A DNA stretch of 64,000 bases from UBA1672 sp963977495 (GCA_963977495.1 CAXBOT010000006.1:34486-98485), one strand, 5' to 3'. Counted from the stretch's first letter, positions 42,127 through 51,879 are shown. The notes: a model not told the origin generated them from the sequence alone. Made by a program: numbers and translations.

Positions 42127-42653
42127 TCGGTTTCAACTACATAGTCTTCCTTTTCATCACAATAAGTCCATTTCATTGTCGATGGGTAATCTGTACCAAC
42201 TAGCTCAAATATTTTTCTAATTTCATCTACAGTAATCCTATAAACATATTTCTGTTTTTCAAAATCAGAACAAGTATACAGCCCATGCCAATTGCGATCT
42301 TCTCCACGATAGGCAAAGGTGGCTCCCCCATGAATGAATTGATTACAAATAAATTTAATGTCTTTTGATATCTTTTCTTCTTGTTCGAAATCATACACTT
42401 CATCAATACACCAAAAATTTCTAAGAGTTACTCGTTTGACACAAGGACTCCTAAAAATTTGAGCTCTATAGTTAAAAGACTTTGATGATAGCTTATAGCT
42501 TTCCATTAACTTACGAATCATAAAGAGGTGAACTATTACCTGTTTTTCGAAATTAACCTGTAATTTTTCAGAGTAACGGGGCGGTTTTCTGACAGGTTCT
42601 AAGTGTTTTGCAAAGGCTAATAAATCTTCTTTCCAATAGCATGATTCAATCAT
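42123..42653 (-). CDS. Hypothetical protein inserted between DUF2924 and the recombinase
   Basis: The 176 residues start at MIESCYWKEDLLAFAKHLEP (ATG 42653; the longer frame to 42830 overlaps the recombinase start and is rejected). Mixed helices, no signal peptide; KFICNQFIHGGATFAYRGED is the most distinctive stretch. It is oriented against its neighbours and overlaps the DUF2924 stop by four bases, and its AT-richer codons differ from the flanking genes, so it looks like an independently acquired cargo gene. No family is recognised. Confidence 0.6.
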   Translation of the reverse strand: MIESCYWKEDLLAFAKHLEPVRKPPRYSEKLQVNFEKQVIVHLFMIRKLMESYKLSSKSFNYRAQIFRSPCVKRVTLRNFWCIDEVYDFEQEEKISKDIKFICNQFIHGGATFAYRGEDRNWHGLYTCSDFEKQKYVYRITVDEIRKIFELVGTDYPSTMKWTYCDEKEDYVVETD

Positions 42654-42698
42654 ATGTAGCTCAAGTTTCTCTCGACTTCCCTCGCAAAGGAAGCATGT

Positions 42699-44258
42699 AT
42701 GGTTGTTATGAAGACCATAGCAAAAACATGTGCGATCTACACGCGTAAATCCACCGATGAACGCCTTGATATGGAGTTCAATACTTTGGATGCACAGCGC
42801 GAGGCGTGTGAGGCTTACATCGTTAGTCAACGCTCGGAAGGTTGGACTGCATCACCCGAGCAATATGATGATGGTGGCTTTTCAGGTGGGTCGCTTGAGC
42901 GTCCGGCCCTTAACTGCCTGATCAGTGATATCAAGGCCGGAAAGATCGACGTTATCGTTGTTTATAAGATTGACCGTTTAACGCGATCGCTGGCTGATTT
43001 TGCGAAGCTGGTCGATGTGTTTGATGAGTACGGCGTGACCTTCGTTAGCGTGACGCAGAGCTTTAATACCACCACATCGATGGGGCGGCTCACCCTGAAT
43101 GTCTTATTATCTTTCGCCCAGTTTGAACGTGAAGTCACCAGCGAACGTATTCGTGACAAGATCGCTGCCAGTAAAGCCAAAGGCATGTGGCAAGGCGGTA
43201 GAGCGCCATTTGGATTTGATATTGAAAACCGCCGCCTCATCACCAATGAAGAAGATGCGCCTGTGGCTAGGCAGATATTTGAGCTTTATTTAGAGCTTGG
43301 CAGTGTCCGAGCATTGGGAACTGAACTTAAAAACCGCGGCATTAAAAGCAGGGAGCGTATTTCAGAAAAGGGTAGAAAGTATGGCGGTCAGTATTTTGGC
43401 CGCGGCGCGCTTTATAGTTTGCTGAGTAATCCCGCGTACATCGGTAAAATATCGCATAAAGGCACAATCCATGAGGGGCTGCATGAGGGCATTATTCCGC
43501 AAGGTATGTGGGATGCCGTACAAGAAAAATTGAACGAGCAAGCACCGTATTCGCGCGGCCAGACAAACACCCGTCACAGTAATTTGTTAACGGGCAGAAT
43601 ATTTGACGAAGACAAAAATCCTTACACGCCGGTATTCACAAAGAAAAAGGGTAAGCAATATCGATATTATCTGAACAACAGTCTGGCTGATTATAAAGAC
43701 CACCCCAAAGGCATGATCGCTCGTTTGCCTGCGCATGAAATTGAAGCCACCGTCGAAGCCGTTATCAGAACGCATCTCTCTCATAAAAATAAGCTGCTAA
43801 AAATACTCCCCCTCAACGCCGAAGATGACCGCCACATCTTACAACATATTATTACTCACCAAAGCTCAATCCTAACAGATGGATTGTTAAATAAGGCAAT
43901 CAGTAATGTCATTGTTAAACAAGACAGTTTGGTCATTCAAATTTGTGTTACCGCACTTAGCGATGTGATCTCAGAAAACTTAAAACTTGGGCTTCCCGAG
44001 GTTCTTAGTGAAGAAGTGATTGAACTCAGCACCAATTACAAAACCAGGAAGGCGAACAACGGCGCTGTTGTGATTGAACCGGAGAAATACAGAGATCCTC
44101 TCGACCTTCCTCAAAATGAACTGGAAAATCTCGTTAAAGGCCTTGTCTGGCGAGAAGAGCATTTTGCAGGATCAACGCTGCAAGCAATTGCAGATAAATA
44201 CGGCCATTCAAAATCTCACATCCACATTAATATCCTGAAAACACTGAAAGCGGCTTAA
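42699..44258 (+). CDS. Large serine recombinase (resolvase/invertase family integrase)
   Basis: The catalytic domain (about 1-155) has the nucleophile Ser18 in IYTRKSTDE, and IDVIVVYKIDRLTRSLADFA with the conserved YKIDRLTR arginines. The recombinase domain (about 170-270) and the zinc ribbon/coiled-coil C-terminus (to 519) follow. It would integrate or excise the element. It lies beside tRNA-Trp, whose 3' flank is duplicated at 26710-26776. AAGGAAG is upstream of the ATG. Confidence 0.93.
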   Translation: MVVMKTIAKTCAIYTRKSTDERLDMEFNTLDAQREACEAYIVSQRSEGWTASPEQYDDGGFSGGSLERPALNCLISDIKAGKIDVIVVYKIDRLTRSLADFAKLVDVFDEYGVTFVSVTQSFNTTTSMGRLTLNVLLSFAQFEREVTSERIRDKIAASKAKGMWQGGRAPFGFDIENRRLITNEEDAPVARQIFELYLELGSVRALGTELKNRGIKSRERISEKGRKYGGQYFGRGALYSLLSNPAYIGKISHKGTIHEGLHEGIIPQGMWDAVQEKLNEQAPYSRGQTNTRHSNLLTGRIFDEDKNPYTPVFTKKKGKQYRYYLNNSLADYKDHPKGMIARLPAHEIEATVEAVIRTHLSHKNKLLKILPLNAEDDRHILQHIITHQSSILTDGLLNKAISNVIVKQDSLVIQICVTALSDVISENLKLGLPEVLSEEVIELSTNYKTRKANNGAVVIEPEKYRDPLDLPQNELENLVKGLVWREEHFAGSTLQAIADKYGHSKSHIHINILKTLKAA

Positions 44259-44437
44259 GCTTAGAAAACTGGCGTTTTAATTCTGTACATGGCGCTAGAG
44301 CAGCTTGAGAGAACGGGACGTTCTCGCCCGTAAATCTCAATTCTCAGCATGTACGGATTTTAAATCAACGCAAAGCGGCGCGGAACGCCGCGGCTCACAG
44401 GCTTATTCTCTCACAATGTATGAATTGATGGACTGAA
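44259..44437. repeat. Recombinase-tRNA spacer containing the right copy of the tRNA-flank repeat
   Basis: Between the recombinase stop and tRNA-Trp there is no gene. Bases 44379-44445 repeat 26710-26776 (GCGCGGAACGCCGCG, then TTCTCTCACAATGTATG and GGACTGAATGGCAG), so this is probably the native chromosomal or attachment-site copy. Confidence 0.65.
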
Positions 44438-44513
44438 TGGCAGGGGCACCAGGACTCGAACCCGGGACCTACGGATTTGGAATCCGTTGCTCTACCAACT
44501 GAGCTATACCCCT
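44438..44513 (-). tRNA. tRNA-Trp (anticodon CCA)
   Basis: The minus-strand cloverleaf can be drawn fully: acceptor AGGGGTA/TGCCCCT, D arm AGCTCAGTTGGTAGAGC, anticodon stem ACGGA-TTCCAAA-TCCGT with anticodon CCA, T arm GTCCCGGGTTCGAGTCCTG, discriminator G and encoded CCA. It is 76 bases long. It is the probable integration target of the adjacent serine-recombinase element. Confidence 0.97.
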
Positions 44514-44747
44514 ATATCAGATATATTATCACCTTTTAGCTTTATATTTTAAAGTGAATATATCCTCTGCGAGATTTTTTATAGGAGAAAAGAGATTTTG
44601 TAAACAATTTAGGTGTTCGCTTGTAATCTCTAACGCTGATATCGGCGTGGATAATTAAATTTTTTGTGAAAAACAAAGAGTTTCACTTGCTCGGAGCTCA
44701 AAAAAGCGCACAATAGTATCGGTTACACCTCAACAGAAAGGATTCTG

Positions 44748-47066
44748 ATGCCGCGTCTTCGTCACGCTCGTTTTATTTTGTCCATTATTGTGCTCTGCAC
44801 ATTCATTTCCCACGCTTATGCGAGTGATACTCTGGATTTGAATCAAATTCAGCAAGAGCTCGAGATCAAACAGGTTGAGCTTGAATCCTTCGAGCCTATT
44901 TTACTGGATGCGACGCTTGATGATGAAACATTATTCAATACAAGGCAAAGTGTAAAAGGGCTTCACACGAGAGCGATCGAGATACAGGATCTTATAAAGC
45001 CGATGAATACGTCTGTTGCGGCAGACCTTGCGGATATTGGCTTGAAGCCAAGTGAGGACAGCACAGATCTTGAACCGCAAAATATTCGTGAGTTGCGGGA
45101 AAAGTTAAACAAAGAATCTTTGTTACTTAAAGGCATTGTAACGCAGGCCGAGGCTTTAGCGGCAAAAGCGACGCGCTTTTTAGAACGTCTGGCGACCATT
45201 AGGCGCAATCAGTTTGTCGGGAAAATTCTGGAAAACAACACGTCACCCTTCAATATTAGTCTGTGGTCCGAAGCGCAGGGCGACAAGGATTTGGCGATTT
45301 ATGCGTTCTATGAGGGATGGACAAAATTCGTAGCCAATAAAACAGACGTAGAAAAAATGTCATTTTTCAGATCCTTAGGCATTGCCGTGGCGCTGTTCTT
45401 TGCACTTTTTGCCTTGGCGCTATTTATCAATACGCGCAAGGTACGCCGCCGGATAAAGGCGATATCAGATCCAACAGTTCGCCAGCGGTTAGAGCGTTCA
45501 GGATACCGCATCTTATATACCTTGATTACAGGCTTTGTGGGATTGTCGTTGATCTTTTTTGTTGTGCGTAAGCAAGGGCTGATTGTAGAAGAAAATCAAA
45601 ATTTCATATATTTCCTGTTCGTGTTCGCTTTATTCGTTGTTTACGCCGTCACAAAGGCATGGATATTGGTGTGTGCGGGGGTTTTGCGTAAGACGACGGG
45701 TATCCTTGGGATTACGACGACAGCCTTGTTCGCGATTGATTTTATATTGCTTGAAACAGGCCAACAATATGGCGTTCCCGTTGAACTCGCGATTGCACAA
45801 AGCTTTATCGTGACGACGTTATTCTCGTTTATTTTATTGGTGTTTTTCGCGATTCTGATCCGCAAAAAGGATGAGGGTAAAACTTATCTGATTAAGCGGC
45901 GTTTCTTCTATATTGGTACGTTAATGGGCGTGTTCATTATTGTGGCCAACGCGCTGGGCTATGTGGCGTTGACGCGCTTCGTTTTCGAACGCACCGTATT
46001 GCTAAGTAATTTTGCTTTTGCCATTGCGATCTTACGCGCCATGCTCTTTCCTTTGTTGCTATGGGCAGAGAAGTTCTTCTACCAAAGCACTGATAAAGAA
46101 GACCGATTGGTTTTGTTCTGGCTTTCTTTATTGCTGGATACGGTTTTGATGATTATGAGCTTGCCGCTTGTCGCCGCGATCATCGGCGTGGAGTGGGAGG
46201 GGATTAAACTTCTTATCTTCCAAGCCTTTTTCGGATTTAAAATAGGTGGCATTACCGTATCGTTAACAAGTCTGACCACGGCCATTGTGTTGTTCATTGT
46301 GTTGTTGTTTATGACGCGCACATTGCAAAAACTTCTCGGGACGAAGGTTTTGCCAAAGACAAGAATGGCAGAGTCCGTTCAGTTATCATTTGTGCAGATT
46401 GTGGGCTATATCGGTCTGACGATTGCGCTGATGTCGGCGATTTCCTCAGTCGGGTTTGACCTTAGTAATCTAGCATTGATCGCTGGTGCGTTGTCGGTTG
46501 GTATTGGTTTTGGTTTGCAAAGTATTGTCAGTAACTTTGTGTCGGGTCTTATTCTGCTGTTCGAGCGTCCCATCAAGGTAGGGGACTGGGTGATTTTAAA
46601 TTCCGGTGAGGGGATTGTTAAAAAAATCAGTGTGCGCGCCACAGAAATTGAAACAATGGACCGGACATCTATCATTATTCCGAATTCAGAGCTTATATCC
46701 TCTTCTGTGAAAAACTGGACGCACAAAGACCGGATTGGGCGTTTGGTGATCACGATCGGGGTGTCTTATGATTGTGATCCGCACCGTGTCCATGACTTGT
46801 TGCTGGAAATTGCTAAAGATAATGAAACTGTGATGAACAGCCCGCTGCCGACGGTTCATTTTAGAGATTTTGGCGATAGTGCCTTGATTTTTGATTTGCG
46901 CGTCTTTCTACGGAATATTACTGATAAATACAGTGTATCAACCAAGTTACGACTTGAAATATGGGATAAGTTGAAGGCAGAGGGCATTGAAATTCCGTTC
47001 CCTCAGCGCGACTTACATATCCGCAGTGCGGGCGGCATGAAGGGGGTGTTCGATGGATCAGAATAG
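44748..47066 (+). CDS. MscS-family mechanosensitive channel (large, MscK-like)
   Basis: A signal peptide (MPRLRHARFILSIIVLCTFI...YAS) and a periplasmic helical domain (to ~residue 200) precede about ten helices. The MscS core at about 580-770 has ALIAGALSVGIGFGLQSIVS as the pore helix TM3, NFVSGLILLFERPIKVGDWV, and GEGIVKKISVRATEIETMDR in the beta domain. It opens on membrane tension to release osmolytes. AAAGGA precedes the ATG. The stop overlaps the next gene by 14 bases, so the two are coupled. Confidence 0.93.
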   Translation: MPRLRHARFILSIIVLCTFISHAYASDTLDLNQIQQELEIKQVELESFEPILLDATLDDETLFNTRQSVKGLHTRAIEIQDLIKPMNTSVAADLADIGLKPSEDSTDLEPQNIRELREKLNKESLLLKGIVTQAEALAAKATRFLERLATIRRNQFVGKILENNTSPFNISLWSEAQGDKDLAIYAFYEGWTKFVANKTDVEKMSFFRSLGIAVALFFALFALALFINTRKVRRRIKAISDPTVRQRLERSGYRILYTLITGFVGLSLIFFVVRKQGLIVEENQNFIYFLFVFALFVVYAVTKAWILVCAGVLRKTTGILGITTTALFAIDFILLETGQQYGVPVELAIAQSFIVTTLFSFILLVFFAILIRKKDEGKTYLIKRRFFYIGTLMGVFIIVANALGYVALTRFVFERTVLLSNFAFAIAILRAMLFPLLLWAEKFFYQSTDKEDRLVLFWLSLLLDTVLMIMSLPLVAAIIGVEWEGIKLLIFQAFFGFKIGGITVSLTSLTTAIVLFIVLLFMTRTLQKLLGTKVLPKTRMAESVQLSFVQIVGYIGLTIALMSAISSVGFDLSNLALIAGALSVGIGFGLQSIVSNFVSGLILLFERPIKVGDWVILNSGEGIVKKISVRATEIETMDRTSIIIPNSELISSSVKNWTHKDRIGRLVITIGVSYDCDPHRVHDLLLEIAKDNETVMNSPLPTVHFRDFGDSALIFDLRVFLRNITDKYSVSTKLRLEIWDKLKAEGIEIPFPQRDLHIRSAGGMKGVFDGSE

Positions 47067-48033
47067 TAATCATATGTTCCACGCTTATGAATTTGATGGC
47101 AAAGGCTTGGGGGGTGAACTTGACGAGCAAGCGGCGATTAAAAAGGTAAAGGCCAAGCAATTGGCTTGGGTTCATCTTGATGCCAATATGGATTACACGC
47201 GCACATGGCTGCGTGAGCATGTTGATTATCTTGATCATATTATTTTAGATGCATTGCTTGCCGAGGAAACGCGCCCGCGCATGACGCAATTCGAAGATGG
47301 TTTGCTGGTTATTCTGCGCGGTGTGAACCTGAATGAAGGGATGCAGCCGGAGGATATGATCTCTATTCGTATTTGGATCGATCCGCACCGTATTATTTCG
47401 GTGCAGCGCCGTCCCCTAAAAGCCATTAGGGATATTTGCGATTTATTGGAAAAGGGTATGGGTCCTAAAAATTCTGGTGATTTTTTGGTGCAGTTAACCA
47501 CCCGTTTGTTTCAACGCATGGAGCCTGTAATTTCTGATTTGGATGATCGCACCGATGTCATTGAAGAAGAAATATTGGAAGATCCCGATATAGCATTACG
47601 CCGCGATATTGTTGATATCCGCAAAAAGGCGATTGTCTTCAGGCGCTATATCTCTCCGCAAAAAGAGGTGATTTCATATCTGCGTAGTGCGGATGTGACA
47701 TGGATTGATACAATGCATAGGCGTGGTCTTCAGGAAAGTCAGGATCGTGTAATGCGCTATGTTGAAGATCTTGATGCTGTGCGTGAACGCGCGCAAATCG
47801 TAAAAGATGAGCTTGCCAATATTATGGCGGATCGGATGAACAAGAATATGTATGTTCTGTCTATCGTGGCGGCTATATTTTTACCGCTGGGCTTTTTGAC
47901 CGGCCTTTTGGGCATTAATGTTGGTGGTATGCCGGGGGCAGACAGTGATATTGCCTTTTGGATCGTGTGCGCGATATGTGTTGCCTTCGGTGTTGGCTTG
48001 CTTGCAGTTTTTAGACGGTTGAATTGGGTTTGA
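47053..48033 (+). CDS. CorA-family divalent cation transporter, ZntB-like
   Basis: A long N-terminal cytoplasmic domain, a stalk helix rich in Glu/Asp/Arg, and two C-terminal helices with MNKNMYVLSIVAAIFLPLGF, then GLLGINVGGMPG. The GINVGGMPG version of the GxN loop is typical of ZntB (zinc) rather than CorA (GMN, magnesium). It forms a pentamer in the inner membrane. It starts inside the mscS-type gene, suggesting joint osmotic/ion homeostasis. Confidence 0.9.
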   Translation: MDQNSNHMFHAYEFDGKGLGGELDEQAAIKKVKAKQLAWVHLDANMDYTRTWLREHVDYLDHIILDALLAEETRPRMTQFEDGLLVILRGVNLNEGMQPEDMISIRIWIDPHRIISVQRRPLKAIRDICDLLEKGMGPKNSGDFLVQLTTRLFQRMEPVISDLDDRTDVIEEEILEDPDIALRRDIVDIRKKAIVFRRYISPQKEVISYLRSADVTWIDTMHRRGLQESQDRVMRYVEDLDAVRERAQIVKDELANIMADRMNKNMYVLSIVAAIFLPLGFLTGLLGINVGGMPGADSDIAFWIVCAICVAFGVGLLAVFRRLNWV

Positions 48034-48215
48034 TTCGTTATTGAGCAAGGGGAGGGGGGTTATTTTTTTTCGTAAAATAGCTCTAAATTATTGAAACATA
48101 AGGGGTTACTAATATTGACTTTTTGCCCTTTTAGGGGTAAGGTAGAGAGGCATAAAGATGCCTAATGTAGGGTCTTTATTTTAAATCGTAACCTTGCTTA
48201 ATAAAGGAGGACGCT

Positions 48216-48701
48216 ATGTCTAATCTAGCAACTTTTACACCACTCATGCGTCAAACTGTTGGTTTTGACCGATTCAATGATCTCTTTGAAACATTGTTAA
48301 ATGATAAAGAAGATCGGTTTGAATCTTACCCACCCTATAACATCGAAAAAAGTGAAGATGATGAATATCTGATTACGGTAGCCGTTGCAGGCTTTTCTGA
48401 GGAAGATATTAACATTGTCGTGCAGGATGATCGTTTGACGATATCAGCATCGCGCACCCAGAAGGAACAAGGCGAGAAAAAATCGTATTTGCACCGCGGG
48501 ATTGCGACGCGTAACTTTGATCGGGTTTTTAGGTTGGCTGATCATATACGCGTTGTTGATGCGACGCTTGATAACGGTTTGCTGTCTGTCTCATTGGTAC
48601 GTGAAGTGCCCGAAGAGAAGAAGCCACGCATGATTCCGATTAATGGTGTGACAAACGGCACAACGAAGACCGGATTGTTATCAAAGAAAAAATCCTCATA
48701 A
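48216..48701 (+). CDS. Small heat shock protein (Hsp20/IbpA type)
   Basis: A 161-residue alpha-crystallin-domain chaperone. YPPYNIEKSEDDEYLITVAV, GFSEEDINIVVQDDRLTISA and the RVFRLADHIRVVDATLDNGL region followed by LSVSL match IbpA; the C-terminal MIPI supplies the oligomerisation I-x-I-type motif. A very strong site AAAGGAGGACG precedes the ATG. A heat-shock-type promoter in the 180-base upstream spacer is likely but cannot be assigned. Confidence 0.93.
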   Translation: MSNLATFTPLMRQTVGFDRFNDLFETLLNDKEDRFESYPPYNIEKSEDDEYLITVAVAGFSEEDINIVVQDDRLTISASRTQKEQGEKKSYLHRGIATRNFDRVFRLADHIRVVDATLDNGLLSVSLVREVPEEKKPRMIPINGVTNGTTKTGLLSKKKSS

Positions 48702-48760
48702 AAAAAGTAACGTTTCTGCGACGTTTCCTGAATATATAAGTAAAGCAGAGAAAAACTTAT

Positions 48761-48819
48761 AGGCCTTTTCCCTACGCCTCTCTCCCCACACACATTGTAG
48801 GAGGAGGCCTTTTTTTTAT
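48761..48819 (+). terminator. Rho-independent terminator after hsp20
   Basis: AGGCCT..TCCCTAC pairs with GTAGGA..AGGCCT, and eight T follow. It ends the hsp20 transcript. Confidence 0.75.
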
Positions 48820-48886
48820 TTTGGATTTGAACGAAAATCGGATAAACCTATCTGTGTAATCAATATCACCATGAAATGAGGTTTTT

Positions 48887-49702
48887 ATGTCCGCTGTAAA
48901 AAAGACTGCTAAGGCTACGCTGTATCTATTTGGATTTTTTGTACTGCTCGTGGTGATTGTCGGCGGGTATATGTACGTCAATATGGACTCGCTCGCCAAA
49001 CAAATCACAGAGAAGGCGGCAAGCGATGCACTCGGTGTTCCTGTGACCATTGGTAAAATGCAAATCCTTCTTGATCAAAAGAAGGTCGTTGTCAGTGATG
49101 TCGCTGTTTCCAATCCGTCAGGATATGAAAAGCCAAATGCCATGACGATTAAAACCATCACGGTTGCGGGCGAGAGCTTCACTAAAAAGCTGCTTGTATT
49201 TTCAGATATCAGCGTTGACGGCACGGCGGTTAATCTTGAGGTGAACCAGCAAGGCGCAAATCTTGGTGCGCTTAAGAAAAAGGCGGAACAAAACATGGCG
49301 GCTGGCGGCGGGGCTAGTGCGCCGTCTGAGAAAAGCGAGATGAAGGTCATTGTTAAGAAATTTTCTTTAACGCAGGCGCAGTTAACGCCTAGTGTGACCT
49401 TGTTGGCGAAGAAGGACTTGCCGACGGTTAAGGTCGCGGATATTCACCTAAAGGACATTGGTAAAAAGGAAAATGGTGTTCTGGCCGATGAAGCCATCGC
49501 TCAGATTATGAACGCCGTTTTGGAAGAGTTGAACGAAACAGCAAACAGCGCCGGATTCTTAGAAGGCCTATCCCTTGAATCACTCAATGAAATTGGTGTG
49601 AGCACAGGCGAAGTGTTTAAAAAGAACTTGAAAAAGAGCTATGACAAGGAAGTTGATAAATTCAAAAAGGGCTTTGAAGATTTAAAAGGTGCTTTTGAAT
49701 AA
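48887..49702 (+). CDS. AsmA-like membrane-anchored protein
   Basis: One N-terminal helix (LYLFGFFVLLVVIVGGYMYV) is followed by a domain with ASDALGVPVTIGKMQILLDQ and VSDVAVSNPSGYEKPNAMTI, the beta-rich start typical of AsmA/TamB-like lipid-transport bridge proteins. An amphipathic, Lys/Asp-rich C-terminal helix ends it. It probably sits in the periplasm anchored to the inner membrane. At 271 residues it is much shorter than AsmA, so a lipid-bridge role is uncertain. Confidence 0.7.
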   Translation: MSAVKKTAKATLYLFGFFVLLVVIVGGYMYVNMDSLAKQITEKAASDALGVPVTIGKMQILLDQKKVVVSDVAVSNPSGYEKPNAMTIKTITVAGESFTKKLLVFSDISVDGTAVNLEVNQQGANLGALKKKAEQNMAAGGGASAPSEKSEMKVIVKKFSLTQAQLTPSVTLLAKKDLPTVKVADIHLKDIGKKENGVLADEAIAQIMNAVLEELNETANSAGFLEGLSLESLNEIGVSTGEVFKKNLKKSYDKEVDKFKKGFEDLKGAFE

Positions 49703-49705
49703 CAA

Positions 49706-50821
49706 TTATTCTTTATAAACGCTTGGCTTTGTTGTTCGGCAAATGGAGCGCAGAGCTTGCCATTCCTGCCCTGACAGCGCCGCGTCATAACGCTTGTTCC
49801 CGGCGCTCTCAAGTGCATCAATGCGTTGTTGGGTGTTGGGGTGTGATGAAAGATATTCGAGCCATTCACTGCCCTTAAAATCAAAATCAGGTTCGTATTT
49901 TGAAACGCGTCCAAGGAAATCGCGTAAGCCCTCGGGATTGATACGCGCCGCGTTTAAAGTTGTGACAGCGTATTGATCGGCGTCACTTTCATCTTTGCGG
50001 CTGTAATTCAGTTGACTGAGTAGGCTGGCCATAGATTCAACGCTATTCACATCGCCGAACACGAGGGACAGGGTAAACCCTAAGCCGATATTTCGTATCA
50101 GGCTTTTGGTTGGGTGGCGTAACTCCACATGCGACATTTCATGCGCCAGAACACCAGCAATCTCATCGGGGCTGTTCGCGTCGTCAATAATTTTGCGATA
50201 GATCACAATATGCCCACCCGGCGCGGCATAAGCATTGAGGACGCTCTTGTTATCAATGACACGCACATCATATTTGATATCGCGTTCCATATGGCTTTGT
50301 ATTGTTTGTGTTAAGCGATTGAGGGCTTTTTGCCCTTGGGGCGCGTTGCAGGTTTTGTCATTGTCGATCATGCTGGCCATGACGCGGTTACCTAATGTCT
50401 GTTCCCATGAGGCGGGCATCATATAGGCCATATTGCCCAAGACGCTCGGGAAGATCATGAAGATAAACCCCAGAGATAAAACTGCCAGCGCGGCATAGCC
50501 AAAGAGGGAGCTCCAATGTGTTGGTAAAAGTATGGATCGCTTACTGTGCTTTGGGATGCGGGATTTAAGATAAGTCCAGCCTTTCCCGTCTTCTATATTC
50601 AACCGCGCATCAGGGGTTTGTGTTGAGCCGATCACTGCCGGAATGGGCGGGGAGGCGGCTTCAATCAGTGTCAGGGTGTTGAGTGACCATGAGGTCAGGT
50701 TCTCTCCTGTTTCATCGTCCGTGATATGCAGGATTGATCCCGAAAATATAACAGAGACACGGTGCGCTTTGCTTGTTTTTCCGTCATAAAACTTGGCATT
50801 TGTGGCGATTGAAATGGACAT
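49706..50821 (-). CDS. M48-family metalloprotease
   Basis: The zinc site H227-E-M-S-H231 (VLAHEMSHVELRHPTKSLIR) with a later Glu ligand in DESDADQYAV defines peptidase family M48. An N-terminal region resembling a small soluble domain and one membrane helix (about 108-126) places the protease outside the membrane. It is similar to YcaL/LoiP/BepA-type periplasmic quality-control proteases but lacks a TPR domain. It lies five bases after the DUF898 gene, in one operon. Confidence 0.9.
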   Translation of the reverse strand: MSISIATNAKFYDGKTSKAHRVSVIFSGSILHITDDETGENLTSWSLNTLTLIEAASPPIPAVIGSTQTPDARLNIEDGKGWTYLKSRIPKHSKRSILLPTHWSSLFGYAALAVLSLGFIFMIFPSVLGNMAYMMPASWEQTLGNRVMASMIDNDKTCNAPQGQKALNRLTQTIQSHMERDIKYDVRVIDNKSVLNAYAAPGGHIVIYRKIIDDANSPDEIAGVLAHEMSHVELRHPTKSLIRNIGLGFTLSLVFGDVNSVESMASLLSQLNYSRKDESDADQYAVTTLNAARINPEGLRDFLGRVSKYEPDFDFKGSEWLEYLSSHPNTQQRIDALESAGNKRYDAALSGQEWQALRSICRTTKPSVYKE

Positions 50822-50826
50822 GACGC

Positions 50827-51780
50827 TTAGAAGAATCCGACATCAATATCAAAGCCTGCTTCCAGTCCTTCGCCGGATGTGAGCCCTTGATCTTTGCCTT
50901 GTTCGGCTTGAAATGCATCCAGATTGCCCATAACGATATGGTGACGCGCCATAAAGCGTATCGTGCGTTGCGCTGTGAAGGGGTAACCTATACCAAAGGT
51001 TAGAAGCAAAATGAGAAGATTGCCAAGTTTGAGCTTGATAAGATCAGTGGCATTCACGGTGCAGATAAATTTGAGGTTGCCAATTTTAAGACCGCGCATT
51101 TTTTCACGCATGAGAGCCGCGGCATAAATCGAACGTGCAATAGGAAAGATGAGGATAAAGGCAAGGACACTGATAATCATACCGCCACCAGCAGCAACCT
51201 GACCAATTGTCAGGGCGGCGGTGATGGATATGAACATGCCGATAGAGCTTAACGTCGTCAGAAAGACAACCAGCAACATAGATTTTATGTAAGCGCCGAA
51301 AAGGACTTTGGAATGGCCATCAAACTCTGCTTTTATGTTTCCGAAATAGGCGTTGTTCATAATGTATTTGTGTTTGGCGATATCAGATGACGGAACTGCA
51401 AACCCCAAAGTTATGATGTTCAAAAGCAGGCGGCCGAATGCCAGATTGGCATAACCAATCGTTGAGCCGTCAAGATAGCCGCGAATACCGCGCCAGCGTG
51501 TTCGGCTATAGCGGTAGCGATGCGCACCATACAGGGCAATGCCATAGCAATAGATAAGAGGCAGGTAAATCAGCATGAGAATTGGGTATTGCTCTTTGAA
51601 AAGCAGGGGGATAAACAAGATCGCCAGAATGGGCAGAACTTTTATGAATCCTTTGAATAATTCGCCGCCTGTGCCTGTATATTCAAATCGGTCACCGCCA
51701 AGGGCGTGATGGGAAAGAATGTATTTTCTTAGCCTTGTCTTTCCCCAGAATAAATAGATACCAATCGTGATGATCCGCAT
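50827..51780 (-). CDS. DUF898 (YjgN-like) membrane protein, 5' part separated by a G16/C16 tract
   Basis: The 317-residue frame has six or more hydrophobic helices and the family motifs IITIGIYLFWGKTRLRKYI and FGNIKAEFDGHSK. Homologues start earlier. The in-frame codons upstream of 51780 give LEYDGKTGALFKLYLLDFF, and a proper start MNNDTDLAFEEPENT lies at 51938 in another frame. The two are joined only if the C16 tract on the coding strand (51880-51895) had 14 or 17 C. As sequenced, translation from 51938 stops at 51729. It is either a phase-variable gene in the OFF state or a sequencing error. Function unknown. Confidence 0.75.
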   Translation of the reverse strand: MRIITIGIYLFWGKTRLRKYILSHHALGGDRFEYTGTGGELFKGFIKVLPILAILFIPLLFKEQYPILMLIYLPLIYCYGIALYGAHRYRYSRTRWRGIRGYLDGSTIGYANLAFGRLLLNIITLGFAVPSSDIAKHKYIMNNAYFGNIKAEFDGHSKVLFGAYIKSMLLVVFLTTLSSIGMFISITAALTIGQVAAGGGMIISVLAFILIFPIARSIYAAALMREKMRGLKIGNLKFICTVNATDLIKLKLGNLLILLLTFGIGYPFTAQRTIRFMARHHIVMGNLDAFQAEQGKDQGLTSGEGLEAGFDIDVGFF

Positions 51781-51879
51781 AAAGAAATCAAGCAGGTATA
51801 GCTTAAACAGAGCGCCTGTTTTCCCGTCATATTCCAGTACATATTGCTTTGGTTTTCCGGTGTGTGCGGGTTTGTCTTC

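Noticed and set aside
48090..48180. A TTGAAAC...TTGACT region upstream of hsp20 considered as a sigma-32 promoter
   Set aside because: No convincing -10 match at proper spacing could be read; left unassigned.
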